From positions 2,604,001 to 2,668,000 of the forward strand of contig CM035308.1 in the NCBI GenBank assembly GCA_002900995.3: DNA of 64,000 nucleotides, in the 5' to 3' direction. Made by a program: the position numbers and the translations under genes. Positions 36,107 to 44,932 of this stretch are shown piece by piece. This DNA is from Ganoderma boninense (Eukaryota; Basidiomycota; Agaricomycetes; Polyporales; Polyporaceae). How positions within the stretch are numbered: position 1 is the stretch's first letter; each line of letters opens with the position of its first letter. The notes under the pieces were generated by a model, which was given only the letters and a program-made list of their open reading frames with translations, ran no database searches and was not told where the DNA came from.

Positions 36107-36586
36107 TGTTACGGATGCATAGTAAGCAGGCTTACTACACCCATACTTTTCCCTTTCATTAATAAAGACCTACTACATCCACAGCCCACAGTAACCAAGT
36201 ACATAGATCACAGTACACAGCCCGCAGTCCGCAGCCCGCAGTCCACAGCCTGTAATCCGCAGTCCGCAGTCCACAGCCCACAATCCACAGCCCGCAGTCC
36301 ACAGCCCGCAGTCCGCAGTCCACAGCCCTGAACCTATAGTTACGGTCACTACATACATAGCCTGAAACCTTAGGATCCTACATGTATATAAGGGGCAACA
36401 CCTCAGCAGTGACCCCCAGTTTTCAGTCTCTTGTCTATCCAGCTACTGCTCTGCGAGCAGTACCTTCATACCCCTACGTCCTCTAGACCTAACAAGTCTA
36501 GTATCCAAACTCTAGTCAGTCACTAGTCTTTGGTCTAAACGGCCTAACCTATTGAACTGTAAGTCCACTAGGTTAAGGACGTAACA
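36107..36586 (+). repeat. 5' LTR of the large Ty3 element
   Basis: 480 bp with TGTTAC/GTAACA ends. Contains a degenerate CAGCCCGCAGTCC satellite at about 36215-36330 and a TATATAAGG box at 36385-36393. Confidence 0.93.
36385..36393 (+). promoter_or_regulatory. TATA box in the 5' LTR
   Basis: TATATAAGG; the same box occurs at 52710-52718 in the 3' LTR and in the LTRs of the nested Ty3 family, marking the U3/R promoter. Confidence 0.6.
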
Positions 36587-36643
36587 TTAGACTGAAAACT
36601 TTGCGCTCCACCTTTTCAGGTGCAGAGAACCCACACCACCAGG

Positions 36644-36780
36644 GACTGTTGTTATAGCTGTCGGGAGTGCTAGTCACCTGGAACGACACAAGTAACAAAG
36701 TCCAGTCGACAACAGTCTGAGACTGTCGCTATAATAGTCGGGAGTGCTAGTCACCCGGAACGACTCAAGTAGCGAAGTCA
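36644..36780 (+). repeat. 77-bp tandem repeat in the retrotransposon leader
   Basis: Two units (from 36644 and 36721) sharing GTCGGGAGTGCTAGTCACC and GGAACGAC. The location between LTR and first ORF suits a packaging or dimerisation signal; role is inferred. Confidence 0.6.
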
Positions 36781-36841
36781 AGAAGACTACGTCAGAAGAC
36801 TGTCACTGTAGTGAAGTCTGTATAAAGAAGAACGACGTATA

Positions 36842-37018
36842 ATGTCGAACGGAACAAGGAAAGAAGGCACCACGGCAGGTCAAGGACAATTCCAACAGGG
36901 ATCATCAAAGGGACCAAAGCCAGGAACACACTTTGCCAGATTTGTTGAAGACACGCATTTGGCGAGACACATACGGTCCAGCCAAACCCACAAGGACGTG
37001 GCTTCACAGATTCAATAA
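36842..37018 (+). CDS. small first ORF of the large Ty3 element
   Basis: 58 residues from ATG 36842 (MSNGTRKEGTTAGQGQFQQG) to TAA. Hydrophilic, Gln/Gly/Lys-rich. It overlaps, in another frame, the long ATG-less ORF that follows, so it may supply that protein's start through a +1 frameshift or splice. No known family. Confidence 0.45.
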   Translation: MSNGTRKEGTTAGQGQFQQGSSKGPKPGTHFARFVEDTHLARHIRSSQTHKDVASQIQ

Positions 37019-37745
37019 AGAGAAGACAGAAGTAGTGCCTATAGAAACCCGTTCCACAGTATCAGTGTTTCCACCACCAGTACCGCCCAAAGAAGACGTC
37101 AGGCCTGTCATACCAACAGTATATTGGCGGGAGACCCCCACGAGATCTAGAACACCGGTATTTGGAAAAAGACAGGTGGACAAGCTCCCGGCAATAAAGG
37201 AAGAAAGCCCCGAGCAGTCAGGAACTATTCTCACTCAAACCGAGGAAGACATCCTCCGACGAGCAAGAATTGAGTTCAAGAAAGATATAGACGGCATCAC
37301 AGCCAGGACAATCTTAGCAGCTGCAAGAAACACAGTCGGAACATCGGTATCAGGACTGTACCACGATCGACAAAACCACAGAGTTCGCTCTCATCTCTGG
37401 GATTGGATTGAAGTGGTAACCACCAACCTTTCAGAGATCAAAAGATCTTCCACCATCGTTGGGCGAAGCCACCAACAAGTGCGAGACCTTCTTGAACACC
37501 TGAAAGCAGTCGAAACCATCCTACTCCAGTGGCAGTTCGAAGATTTAGAAAGACCCGTTTGGACTGAAGACCTATTTCACCGATCACTACTCCAGGGAAT
37601 CGTTACAGTCAAGAACGCATTACACGACCCATCAAACCTCATCGACACCAGAGTGCCACAGGAAATCGAAGTCCTTCGACGACTCATTAACGCGGAACGA
37701 TACTACAGACAGCACCTCAATCGTTCCTACATCACAAGTCAATGA
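36843..37745 (+). CDS. ORF without ATG, possible matrix-like part of gag
   Basis: Open from 36843 to TGA 37743-37745 with no in-frame ATG. The C-terminal 180 residues are strongly helical (EEDILRRARIEFKKDIDGIT, HLWDWIEVVTTNLSEIKRSS, VPQEIEVLRRLINAERYYRQ). Its TGA overlaps the ATG of gag in an ATGA arrangement, which can couple termination to re-initiation. Either it is expressed by frameshift from the small ORF, or a start was lost in this copy. Family not recognised. Confidence 0.45.
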   Translation, partial: CRTEQGKKAPRQVKDNSNRDHQRDQSQEHTLPDLLKTRIWRDTYGPAKPTRTWLHRFNKEKTEVVPIETRSTVSVFPPPVPPKEDVRPVIPTVYWRETPTRSRTPVFGKRQVDKLPAIKEESPEQSGTILTQTEEDILRRARIEFKKDIDGITARTILAAARNTVGTSVSGLYHDRQNHRVRSHLWDWIEVVTTNLSEIKRSSTIVGRSHQQVRDLLEHLKAVETILLQWQFEDLERPVWTEDLFHRSLLQGIVTVKNALHDPSNLIDTRVPQEIEVLRRLINAERYYRQHLNRSYITSQ

Positions 37746-40700
37746 GCCTAGAGTGTATCGGATTCCAACACGCATTCAATACCAAAACTCAAAGAGACTG
37801 TCATCGAAATCCATCATCACTCGCAATCAAGTGGGAATCGTGTGAAAATCTATTGTGTCCACAAAGATATCAACAGATCAAAGTAGAAACCAAACTAGGA
37901 GGATCACTCAGAATCCCCCAGCCAAGTCAGGAGGGACCAGTCAAAGCAGCGAATCCATACGGTAAATTTCCGGAAATACTTCCATCACTTAGGACCCCAA
38001 AAGGAAGTCCAATCTCAACAACTCCCAAGAATCCCCTGGTTGACAAGCCTAAGGATCCTCAGGAGTCGGAAGTTGAAGAAGAAGGAAGTGAAGAAGGAGT
38101 TGAAGAAGAAGTTGAGGAAGGTCAGGAAACATCCACTGAAGGCAAAGGAAAGAAGCCGGAGCAAGAACCCGAGTCAAAGCCCATGGACACAGGAAAACCA
38201 CAACAACTCGTGGAACTTGAGTATCGAGTCCACTGGAACGGAATCGATTACCATGGATTCATGGACCCAGACCAACCAAAAGCCTTTGAAAAAGAACTGT
38301 CGAGCTTGGGAATCAAAAAGGAAGATGAAAACAAGTTCGCAGACCTCATGCTCAGAAACTCACACCAATATCCATTCGCTGACCGACTCCAATTCCGAGG
38401 TATCGGAAAATTTAGTCGGCCAGCAGACACAACACCTACACCTGCCGAAAGTGCCAGTGCGGCATTTGGATCGATCATACCACCCAAACCGTTCTCACAA
38501 TGGTCACTCTCTGTACAAACAGGTTCTTTTAAAGAATCATCTTCTAAAAATCCCAAGAATGAAGTGGGCAATGATGATGATGATCCTAGAGAAGATAGAG
38601 ATACAGGAGGATCAGGCGGAGGAGATGGAGGAGACGATATGCCGAACCCACATGGAAACGGAGGTGGGCCAGGTGGACCAGGCGGAGGTGGACCAGGTGG
38701 ACCGGGAGGAGGTGGACCAGCCGGACCGCAGTACCTTGCAGTCCCCAATGCCCAACCTCAAAGAGGAAGAGTCAAGATCAAGGAACCTGAGATCTTTAAT
38801 GGAGACAGGAACAAGCTCGAAGGATTCCTTGACCAACTATTCCTTGTTACGACTGGCTGTCGAGTAAGATCAGGGAGGCTTACGAGACGAGCAAGGGTGT
38901 CGACGAGCGCTTGTGCAGCGAGAGCGGAGCAAGGCTCAACAGTCAGGCTGGGGACAAGAGTGTATTGAGTGAAGTATCTACAAGGGAAATACAGTGGGGC
39001 TCACCTGGGGACAAGAGGTCGAAACTAGAGTCCCCAGGTAGCAGGCTACAGTCCTTATATACATGTGCAGGTCCATGGGAACGGAGTACAATAGTAACTA
39101 CGGTCGCGGGAGCGGAAAGGGAGAACAATGGTGTAGGGAACAATAGCGACGGGAAACAACAGAGGAACAATGGGGGGACAGGAGCTATTGTACTTGGAAA
39201 CAATGCAGAGGGTTTACAATGCTATGGAGGACAATGAGGACGACATTGGACGTAAACTAATCGAGAAAGGAAACCTGGGCGCTAAGGTAGGCGCTAAACG
39301 GGGTGTTCGTAACAGTACCCCCCTCCTAAGGGTCGTGCCCTCACGACCGAGTCTTCTTGTTGAGGGGACCGGGGGCCTCTGGGTGTGTCAAATGGAATTT
39401 CTTTACTACCAGCGGTGCGTTGCTCAGGTCTGCTGCGTCTTCCCAGCTGTCTTGCTCGGGGCCCCATCCCTTCCAGTGGACGAGGTACTGCAGCTTCTTC
39501 CACCGCCCATAGCGGCGGGACTCTAGTACTGCTTCAACTTCGTACTCCTCCTCTCCTTCTACTTCAATGGGAGCTGGTTCAGGTGGGTGTCGACCAGGGA
39601 GTTCGCTCTCTTTGTGTGGGAGTAGCAAGGATACATGGAATACCGGGTGCATCGTGAGGTCCTTCGGGAGTTTGAGTTCGTATGCCAGGTTGCCTACTTT
39701 GCGTTTGACTGGGTAAGGGCCTGCATAGCGGTCAACCAACTTCCTTGATACTCCAGGGACGCAGAAGTTCCTCGTGTCGAGCCACACCTTCTGGCCCTCC
39801 TTGAACTCTGGAGCGTCTCGTACGTAACGGTCGTAGTACTCCTTCATCCGCTCGGCTGTTAGAGCCAGTGCTGCAGTCGCATCCTCTCGTGCACGTCGTA
39901 GCTCCTCACATCGTTCATCTGCTGTGGGCACTGCCGTAGACAACATCGGGATGTGGAACTGGGGTTCGAAGCCATACATGAGGTAGAAGGGTGAATATCC
40001 TGTCGATGAGTGCGAGTGTGAATTGAAGGCAAACTCTGCTATTGGCATCCATTTGACCCAATCATCGCGGTGTTGTGTGCAGTACATGCGCAAGTACGCC
40101 TCAATCTCCTGGTTCCACCGTTCGGATTGGCCGTCTGTCTGGGGATGATAGGCAGTAGACATTGCACTCTCAATGCCAAGTCCCTTGAGGATCGCACGGA
40201 AGAGCTTGCTCGAGAACTGTGGTCCTCTGTCGGAGACTATCTTGCGCGGCAGACCATGAAGACGGAAGTACTCTCGGATGAAGTTGTCTGCAGCTCCTTC
40301 AGCATCGATCTCCTCGGTACAGGGGATAAGATGGATCATCTTCCCATGTCGATCAACAATGAGCTTTAGTGCGTTGAATCCATCTACCACTGGTAATCCG
40401 GTGATGAAGTTGCAGGTTACTACCTGGCCAGGGCCGTCCGGGATCTCGTTGGGTTGTAGGGGACCATACGGCTTTGCATGCGAGTTCTTGCCACGGCGAC
40501 AGGTGTCGCAGGTCTCCACATACTGCTTGACAAACTTGCCCATGCTCGGCCACCAGTAGTTGCGTGAGACGAGCTCCAGTGTCTTTGCCTGTCCAGGGTG
40601 TCCAGCGGGTGGGAGGTCATGGTGAATGCGTACAATCTCTGCTCGTAGTGCATCATCCTTGGGGACATAGACTCGGCCACGGTAAAGAAGTAGGCCTTGC

Positions 40701-43700
40701 TCCGTGTTCCAGTCCACCAAGTCATTCTGTAGACGAGCGGGTCCTAGGCTGTTGAGCTTGCCAAGTGCATCCGCCACCTCCTGTTCGCGTTCTCCACACT
40801 CCCGAATACGTCGAAGCAATGCCTTCTCTGGAACTACTGACAAGTGACCTCGTTTTGCTGCCATGACCTGGAAGTGGCTTGGCTGCAGCATGGTACGTCC
40901 AAGGTTGTCTTCAGTGTCACCGTGCAGGTGGTCTGGCCGTCTCGACAGGGCATCCGCTCTACCATTTGAGGTTCCTGGTTTGTGTGAGATGACAAAGTCG
41001 AACCGTGACAAGTACAGGGCCCATCGTGCCTGTCTGCGCGTGAGGTTTTGTGCCGTACGCCAGTATTCGAGGTTCTTGTGATCTGACTGGATTTCGAACA
41101 CACTAGGCAGCCCTTCAAGGTAGTGACGCCAGGCCTGCAGGGCTCGGATGATTGCCAACATCTCCTTGTCATAGATCTCATAGTTCCGTTCAGCATCGCT
41201 CATTGACTCAGAGTGGAAGGCTACAGGGTGCCATTTGCCATCCTCTGCTTCCTGAGACAGGACTCCGCCAGTTGCATAGCCAGAGGCGTCGACTTCGATG
41301 CGAGTCCTACGGTTAGGATCATACATCCGCAGGACAGGGCTTTCTACAAAGTGTCGTTTGAGCTCATCAAAGGCAGCCTGCTCCTCAGCTTCCCATTTCC
41401 AGGGTGCCTTGCCAGTGAGATGGTCTAGGGGTTTGCAGACTGCACTGAAGTCCTTTATGAACCGCCGATAGAAGTTCGCAAATCCACGGAACTTTCGTAC
41501 GTCTGAGGCATTCTGGGGAACAGGCCATTCAGCGATACCCTTGACCTTCACCGGGTCCATCTCCACCTGGTTCTCTGAGACGAGGACACTGAGGTATTCA
41601 ACCTTGGGCTGTTCAAACTCGCACTTCTCCGGTTTGCAAAACAGGTCATGCTCTGCTAGACGCTTCAGGACTTCACGTACAAGTGTCCGATGCTCCTCGA
41701 GGTCGTTGGTAAAGATGAGGATGTCGTCGAGGTAGATGGTTATCTTGCCGAGTACGATGAGGTCCTTAAAGATGTCGTTCATGAGTGCAGAGAACGTGCT
41801 AGGCGAGTTGGCTAGCCCAAAGAACATGACGTTCGGTTCGAACAGTCCTCGATTGGTCACAAAAGCTGCCTTCCATTCATCACCAGTCTTTATCCGTACA
41901 TTGTTGTACCCCCAGCGTATATCGAGCTTGGTAAAGTACTTGGCCCTTTTGAGTCGATCCATCAGGTCCGAAACCAATGGCAGTGGGTAACGGTTCTTAA
42001 TAGTGATGTCGTTCAACCGTCGATAGTCCTGTACTGGACGTAGACTACCATCCTTCTTCTTGACGAAGAAGAAGGGTGAGGACATCAGTGACTTCGACTC
42101 CTGGATGTAACCTTTGGCCAAGTTCTCGGTAAGGAACTTGTCTAGCTCGGTTTGTTCACTGGGCGACAGGGGGTACACTCTGGAATGGAACATCTTTGCA
42201 TCAGGTACGAGTTCGATTGCGTGATCGTAGGGGCCATGCTTGGGTAGGCGTTCAGATGCCTCTTTCGAAAAGACCTCAAGATATTCGTGGTACTGCTTGG
42301 GTACAATCTCCTCAACCGGGCAGATCTCCTTCTTCTGATACTCCTGTTCTGCAAGCTGCTGTGAATACGTGTGCGTTGCTGAAACAAAGAGTTTGGGGGC
42401 ATTGCGAAGGGTCCGTCCAGTAGCGAGTGCCTCGAGAAAAGATTCCTCGGTACCATCCCATTCCGGTAGAAAACCTGGTGGTGGAGGCCTGACCTCCTCC
42501 TCTTCCTCCTCCTCGACCATCACGGCCGTACATATCCTTCCCACCGTCTTAGCCTTCCTTACCCGTCGAGGACCGCTGCGCGCCGTAAGCCGTACCTCCG
42601 TATCACGTGCTTTGGTCTCAACAGGTTCGGATGCCTTCTGGTGAGTCGAACACGTCTCTGGACACCTTGAGAGGCGTAGCGAGCCACGTTCCCAGTCTAT
42701 CTCCGGGTTGTGCTCGCGCAGCCAGTCTAGTCCAATGATAGCATCCTCCTCTCCGATGTCTGTGACTACAAACATCACCTTCTCTCGGTGGTCTCCAATT
42801 GCCATGTCCAACACGGCTACCTCCGTGATCGTTCCATCACGGTTCTCTGTCCCATCGATGTTATACAGCGGGATGGGTTTGGCCAACCTCCTCGTGGTGA
42901 CCCGATTCCGTTCTACGAATCGTCTACTCAAAAACTTGGTAGTAGCTCCACTATCTACCATGGCAACAATGTCCTTGTGCCGCTGCTTGCCGATAAGTCG
43001 TACTGGGATGTGAAAGTGTTGTCCATCATGGTTGACTTCGTATACGAAGGACGAACGCAGTACTGCAAATCGACTGTTACTGCTCGAGCCGGCACGCGCA
43101 GTGTCCAGTGCGGCTCGAATCAGAAACCCTCCTCCTTGGCTAGGGTGGCTGCGGCGAGCCTTTCACCAAGCCGCTTGATCTCTACCTGCAACAACTGCAC
43201 TTGCAGCGCTTCGATCCGCGCTTTCAGTGTTTGGAGTTGTTCAGCCTGAGATGGCGGGATGGCGGACATAGCGGTGGGGTGATCGAGGGTTTCTAGGTGA
43301 GTGTTGTGGGATGCCTCGCTTCCTATCCCAGGAATGAACACGGCGGGTGCACGATCCAACACTGTTTGCTCAGCCTCCTCGGCCTATTGCTGTGTCTTAG
43401 CCCAAGGGACACGGGCCCAAGGGTGTTCTGCCTTGGCTTTGTTTCGCCGCCTTTCTCTAGCCTCCCACGCCGTGAGGCGGACCACTTCTGTCAGTACCGG
43501 GGTCTCGTGTTAGGAGCTTTCCGCGTACTGTACCACTGAGAGTGGCAAGCCTCAGGTTGCACCGAGACCACGTCCGATGGTGTGACTAGAGCGCGTACTA
43601 CGCTAGGCCAACACAGAGGATCTAAGTGCGTACCGTACGAGAGAAAAAGAATGTGGGTAGAGTACACCGGTGCTCATGTAGAAGTTTCAACATAATGTCA

Positions 43701-44932
43701 AGCTTCCAGCAGTCGACGGTTCGACTCCCCTTCTGGCAGAATCTTTGTTGTCTAGATTGTCACTGGCTGTGACGTGACTTGGGATGTCACAAGGTCACAT
43801 GCTTGCTTGGCTGTGACAATAGAGACAAAGAGCAGGATAGGGGTCCTTCCGAACCGGTCAAAGACTGTCAAGGCTCTGGACCGTCCTGAAGTGGGCGTCT
43901 AACCCTTGGGGCCACTAGTATACTAGTTCCACGTGAGGACACGTGCCTTGGAAGGGGGGTAATGTCATGAACAGGCATTACGAGCTACATATATAGTACC
44001 AGCCAAGTGTCAAGCCAAGCTTGACATTGCGTCCTTTTGGCGTAGCTGGTTCAGCGGCTGGTCTGTTCCTAACATTCCTCATATTCATGGGAGACCCCGA
44101 CAAGTATGGCACAGACAGGGCGAAGGTTGCATACGCATTATCCTATCTTGGAGAAGGAGACATCAAATACTGGAAGAAGCATCAGGTCGACAAGATACGG
44201 GATGATCCTCGAAATATGCCAACCTGGAAGGACTTTGAGGCTCTCCTTCGCACCTCATACACACCACTCAACCAAACCGATAATGCTATGTTGGATCTCG
44301 AAGAACTGTCCCTTGAAGACTTCAACGACATCCATGCCTTCAATGCACAGTTCAACACGCTCATCAAGTACAGCCACATCCTGGACGGACAAATCAGCAT
44401 GTCATACTATCGGAATGCCCTACCATCATGGATCCGAAACAAGATCTCCACATCGTTCCCACTCCCAACCAACATTTGGGACTGGATTGGCCGAGCCACA
44501 GAGATCTATGAACAAGGCCTCATCAATCGAAAGATTGATGGAAACCTTCGCAGGCGTAAGACCACGCAAGCGAAAGTTCGACGAAATATCCGTGACTCCT
44601 CCGAGAAGCCCGACACGACCGACACCAGCGCTACAGCCAACGTAAATAAGATGACGTTGCAAGAGTGCTCAAGACACCTGCAGCAGAACTTATGCTTCTT
44701 TTGCCACAAACAAGGACATCAGGCCAAAGAATGTCCAAATAGAGCTAAGGGAGGCAAACCAGGGCGACGAGTCAACCGAAAGGTTAGACAAATCATCACT
44801 GGAGATTCAGAAGCAGGAGAAGGAGACGATGAAAGCGACTCTGAGAAGTCGACAGGAGAGCCGAGTGAAGATGATGAATACCAGGTAGAGGTGATCCAAC
44901 AGGACTTTGACCTGGACGAAACAGATTTTTGA
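37742..44932 (+). CDS. gag: gag of the large Ty3 element, interrupted by a nested Ty3 element
   Basis: Segments 37742-38844 and 44071-44932 (one TTCCT copy kept) join in frame to 654 residues. Order: Lys/Glu-rich acidic linker, a Gly/Pro repeat (GGGPGGPGGGGPGGP) near residue 310, then the retrotransposon Gag core (EPEIFNGDRNKLEGFLDQLF joined to LTFLIFMGDPDKYGTDRAKV and ALSYLGEGDIKYWKKHQ), a basic linker and one CCHC zinc knuckle CFFCHKQGHQAKEC near 44,690-44,735, and an acidic tail ending DLDETDF. Gag forms the intracellular particle that packages the RNA. The nested element breaks it in this copy. Confidence 0.88.
38845..39314 (-). repeat. 3' LTR of the nested Ty3 element
   Basis: 470 bp with TGTTACG/CGTAACA ends. 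A minus-strand TATATAAGG box lies at 39053-39061. Similar in sequence to the LTR at 63070-63528. Confidence 0.85.
39341..42961 (-). CDS. pol: Ty3/chromovirus pol polyprotein, intact
   Basis: 1206 codons without a stop. Domains in order: aspartic protease starting at once (VDSGATTKF, residues 2-10), reverse transcriptase (SPFFFVKKKDGSLRPVQDYR, YLDD at residue 410), RNase H (RIEVDASGYATGGVLSQ, DALSR), integrase with an H2C2 finger (HHDLPPAGHPGQ ... CDTCRRGKN), catalytic core (IVDRHGK, SDRGPQFSS, TAYHPQTDGQSERWNQEIE), and a C-terminal chromodomain (YLVHWKGWGPEQDSWEDAAD). The chromodomain directs integration to modified chromatin in this clade. The frame opens further upstream to about 43120 without ATG, so pol is probably made as a fusion with gag. 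Full pol with a damaged gag means it could act only in trans. Confidence 0.94.
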   Translation of the reverse strand: MVDSGATTKFLSRRFVERNRVTTRRLAKPIPLYNIDGTENRDGTITEVAVLDMAIGDHREKVMFVVTDIGEEDAIIGLDWLREHNPEIDWERGSLRLSRCPETCSTHQKASEPVETKARDTEVRLTARSGPRRVRKAKTVGRICTAVMVEEEEEEEVRPPPPGFLPEWDGTEESFLEALATGRTLRNAPKLFVSATHTYSQQLAEQEYQKKEICPVEEIVPKQYHEYLEVFSKEASERLPKHGPYDHAIELVPDAKMFHSRVYPLSPSEQTELDKFLTENLAKGYIQESKSLMSSPFFFVKKKDGSLRPVQDYRRLNDITIKNRYPLPLVSDLMDRLKRAKYFTKLDIRWGYNNVRIKTGDEWKAAFVTNRGLFEPNVMFFGLANSPSTFSALMNDIFKDLIVLGKITIYLDDILIFTNDLEEHRTLVREVLKRLAEHDLFCKPEKCEFEQPKVEYLSVLVSENQVEMDPVKVKGIAEWPVPQNASDVRKFRGFANFYRRFIKDFSAVCKPLDHLTGKAPWKWEAEEQAAFDELKRHFVESPVLRMYDPNRRTRIEVDASGYATGGVLSQEAEDGKWHPVAFHSESMSDAERNYEIYDKEMLAIIRALQAWRHYLEGLPSVFEIQSDHKNLEYWRTAQNLTRRQARWALYLSRFDFVISHKPGTSNGRADALSRRPDHLHGDTEDNLGRTMLQPSHFQVMAAKRGHLSVVPEKALLRRIRECGEREQEVADALGKLNSLGPARLQNDLVDWNTEQGLLLYRGRVYVPKDDALRAEIVRIHHDLPPAGHPGQAKTLELVSRNYWWPSMGKFVKQYVETCDTCRRGKNSHAKPYGPLQPNEIPDGPGQVVTCNFITGLPVVDGFNALKLIVDRHGKMIHLIPCTEEIDAEGAADNFIREYFRLHGLPRKIVSDRGPQFSSKLFRAILKGLGIESAMSTAYHPQTDGQSERWNQEIEAYLRMYCTQHRDDWVKWMPIAEFAFNSHSHSSTGYSPFYLMYGFEPQFHIPMLSTAVPTADERCEELRRAREDATAALALTAERMKEYYDRYVRDAPEFKEGQKVWLDTRNFCVPGVSRKLVDRYAGPYPVKRKVGNLAYELKLPKDLTMHPVFHVSLLLPHKESELPGRHPPEPAPIEVEGEEEYEVEAVLESRRYGRWKKLQYLVHWKGWGPEQDSWEDAADLSNAPLVVKKFHLTHPEAPGPLNKKTRS
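43120..43362 (-). pseudogene. gag remnant of the nested Ty3 element
   Basis: 80 codons (MLDRAPAVFIPGIGSEASHN ...) with a Gln/Leu-rich coiled coil (QAEQLQTLKARIEALQVQLL). It ends in TGA where pol continues in a shifted frame. The capsid and zinc-knuckle region expected between this and protease is absent, so gag carries an internal deletion. Confidence 0.6.
43363..44065. other. leader and mosaic right end of the nested Ty3 element
   Basis: No coding region. Contains a plus-strand polypurine-like tract at about 43950-43963 followed by TGTCATGAAC, which resembles the LTR start seen on the minus strand at 63528, and a decayed tRNA 3'-end-like stretch at 43711-43739. Confidence 0.5.

Larger units (their letters stand above)
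38845..44065 (-). mobile_element. nested Ty3/chromovirus retrotransposon, rearranged 5' end
   Basis: Inserted in gag on the opposite strand, with TTCCT at 38840-38844 and 44066-44070 as apparent target duplication. The left side is a 470-bp LTR (38845-39314), followed by a polypurine tract (TAGGAGGGGGGTA on the minus strand) and an intact pol. The right side (43363-44065) lacks a matching LTR in the expected orientation; instead it carries a plus-strand polypurine-like AAGGGGGGTAA followed by TGTCATGAAC. The 5' end is therefore rearranged or replaced. Confidence 0.8.

Noticed and set aside
36173..36358. 61-codon minus-strand frame (Gly/Leu/Trp/Cys repeats) in each LTR
   Set aside because: Direct product of the satellite-like array in the LTR; identical at 52498-52683.
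43711..43739. tRNA 3'-end-like stretch (GGTTCGACTCCCCTTCTGGCA)
   Set aside because: It resembles a T loop and acceptor 3' strand, but the T stem does not pair and no matching 5' acceptor strand or anticodon arm was found upstream. At most a decayed fragment or primer-site relic.
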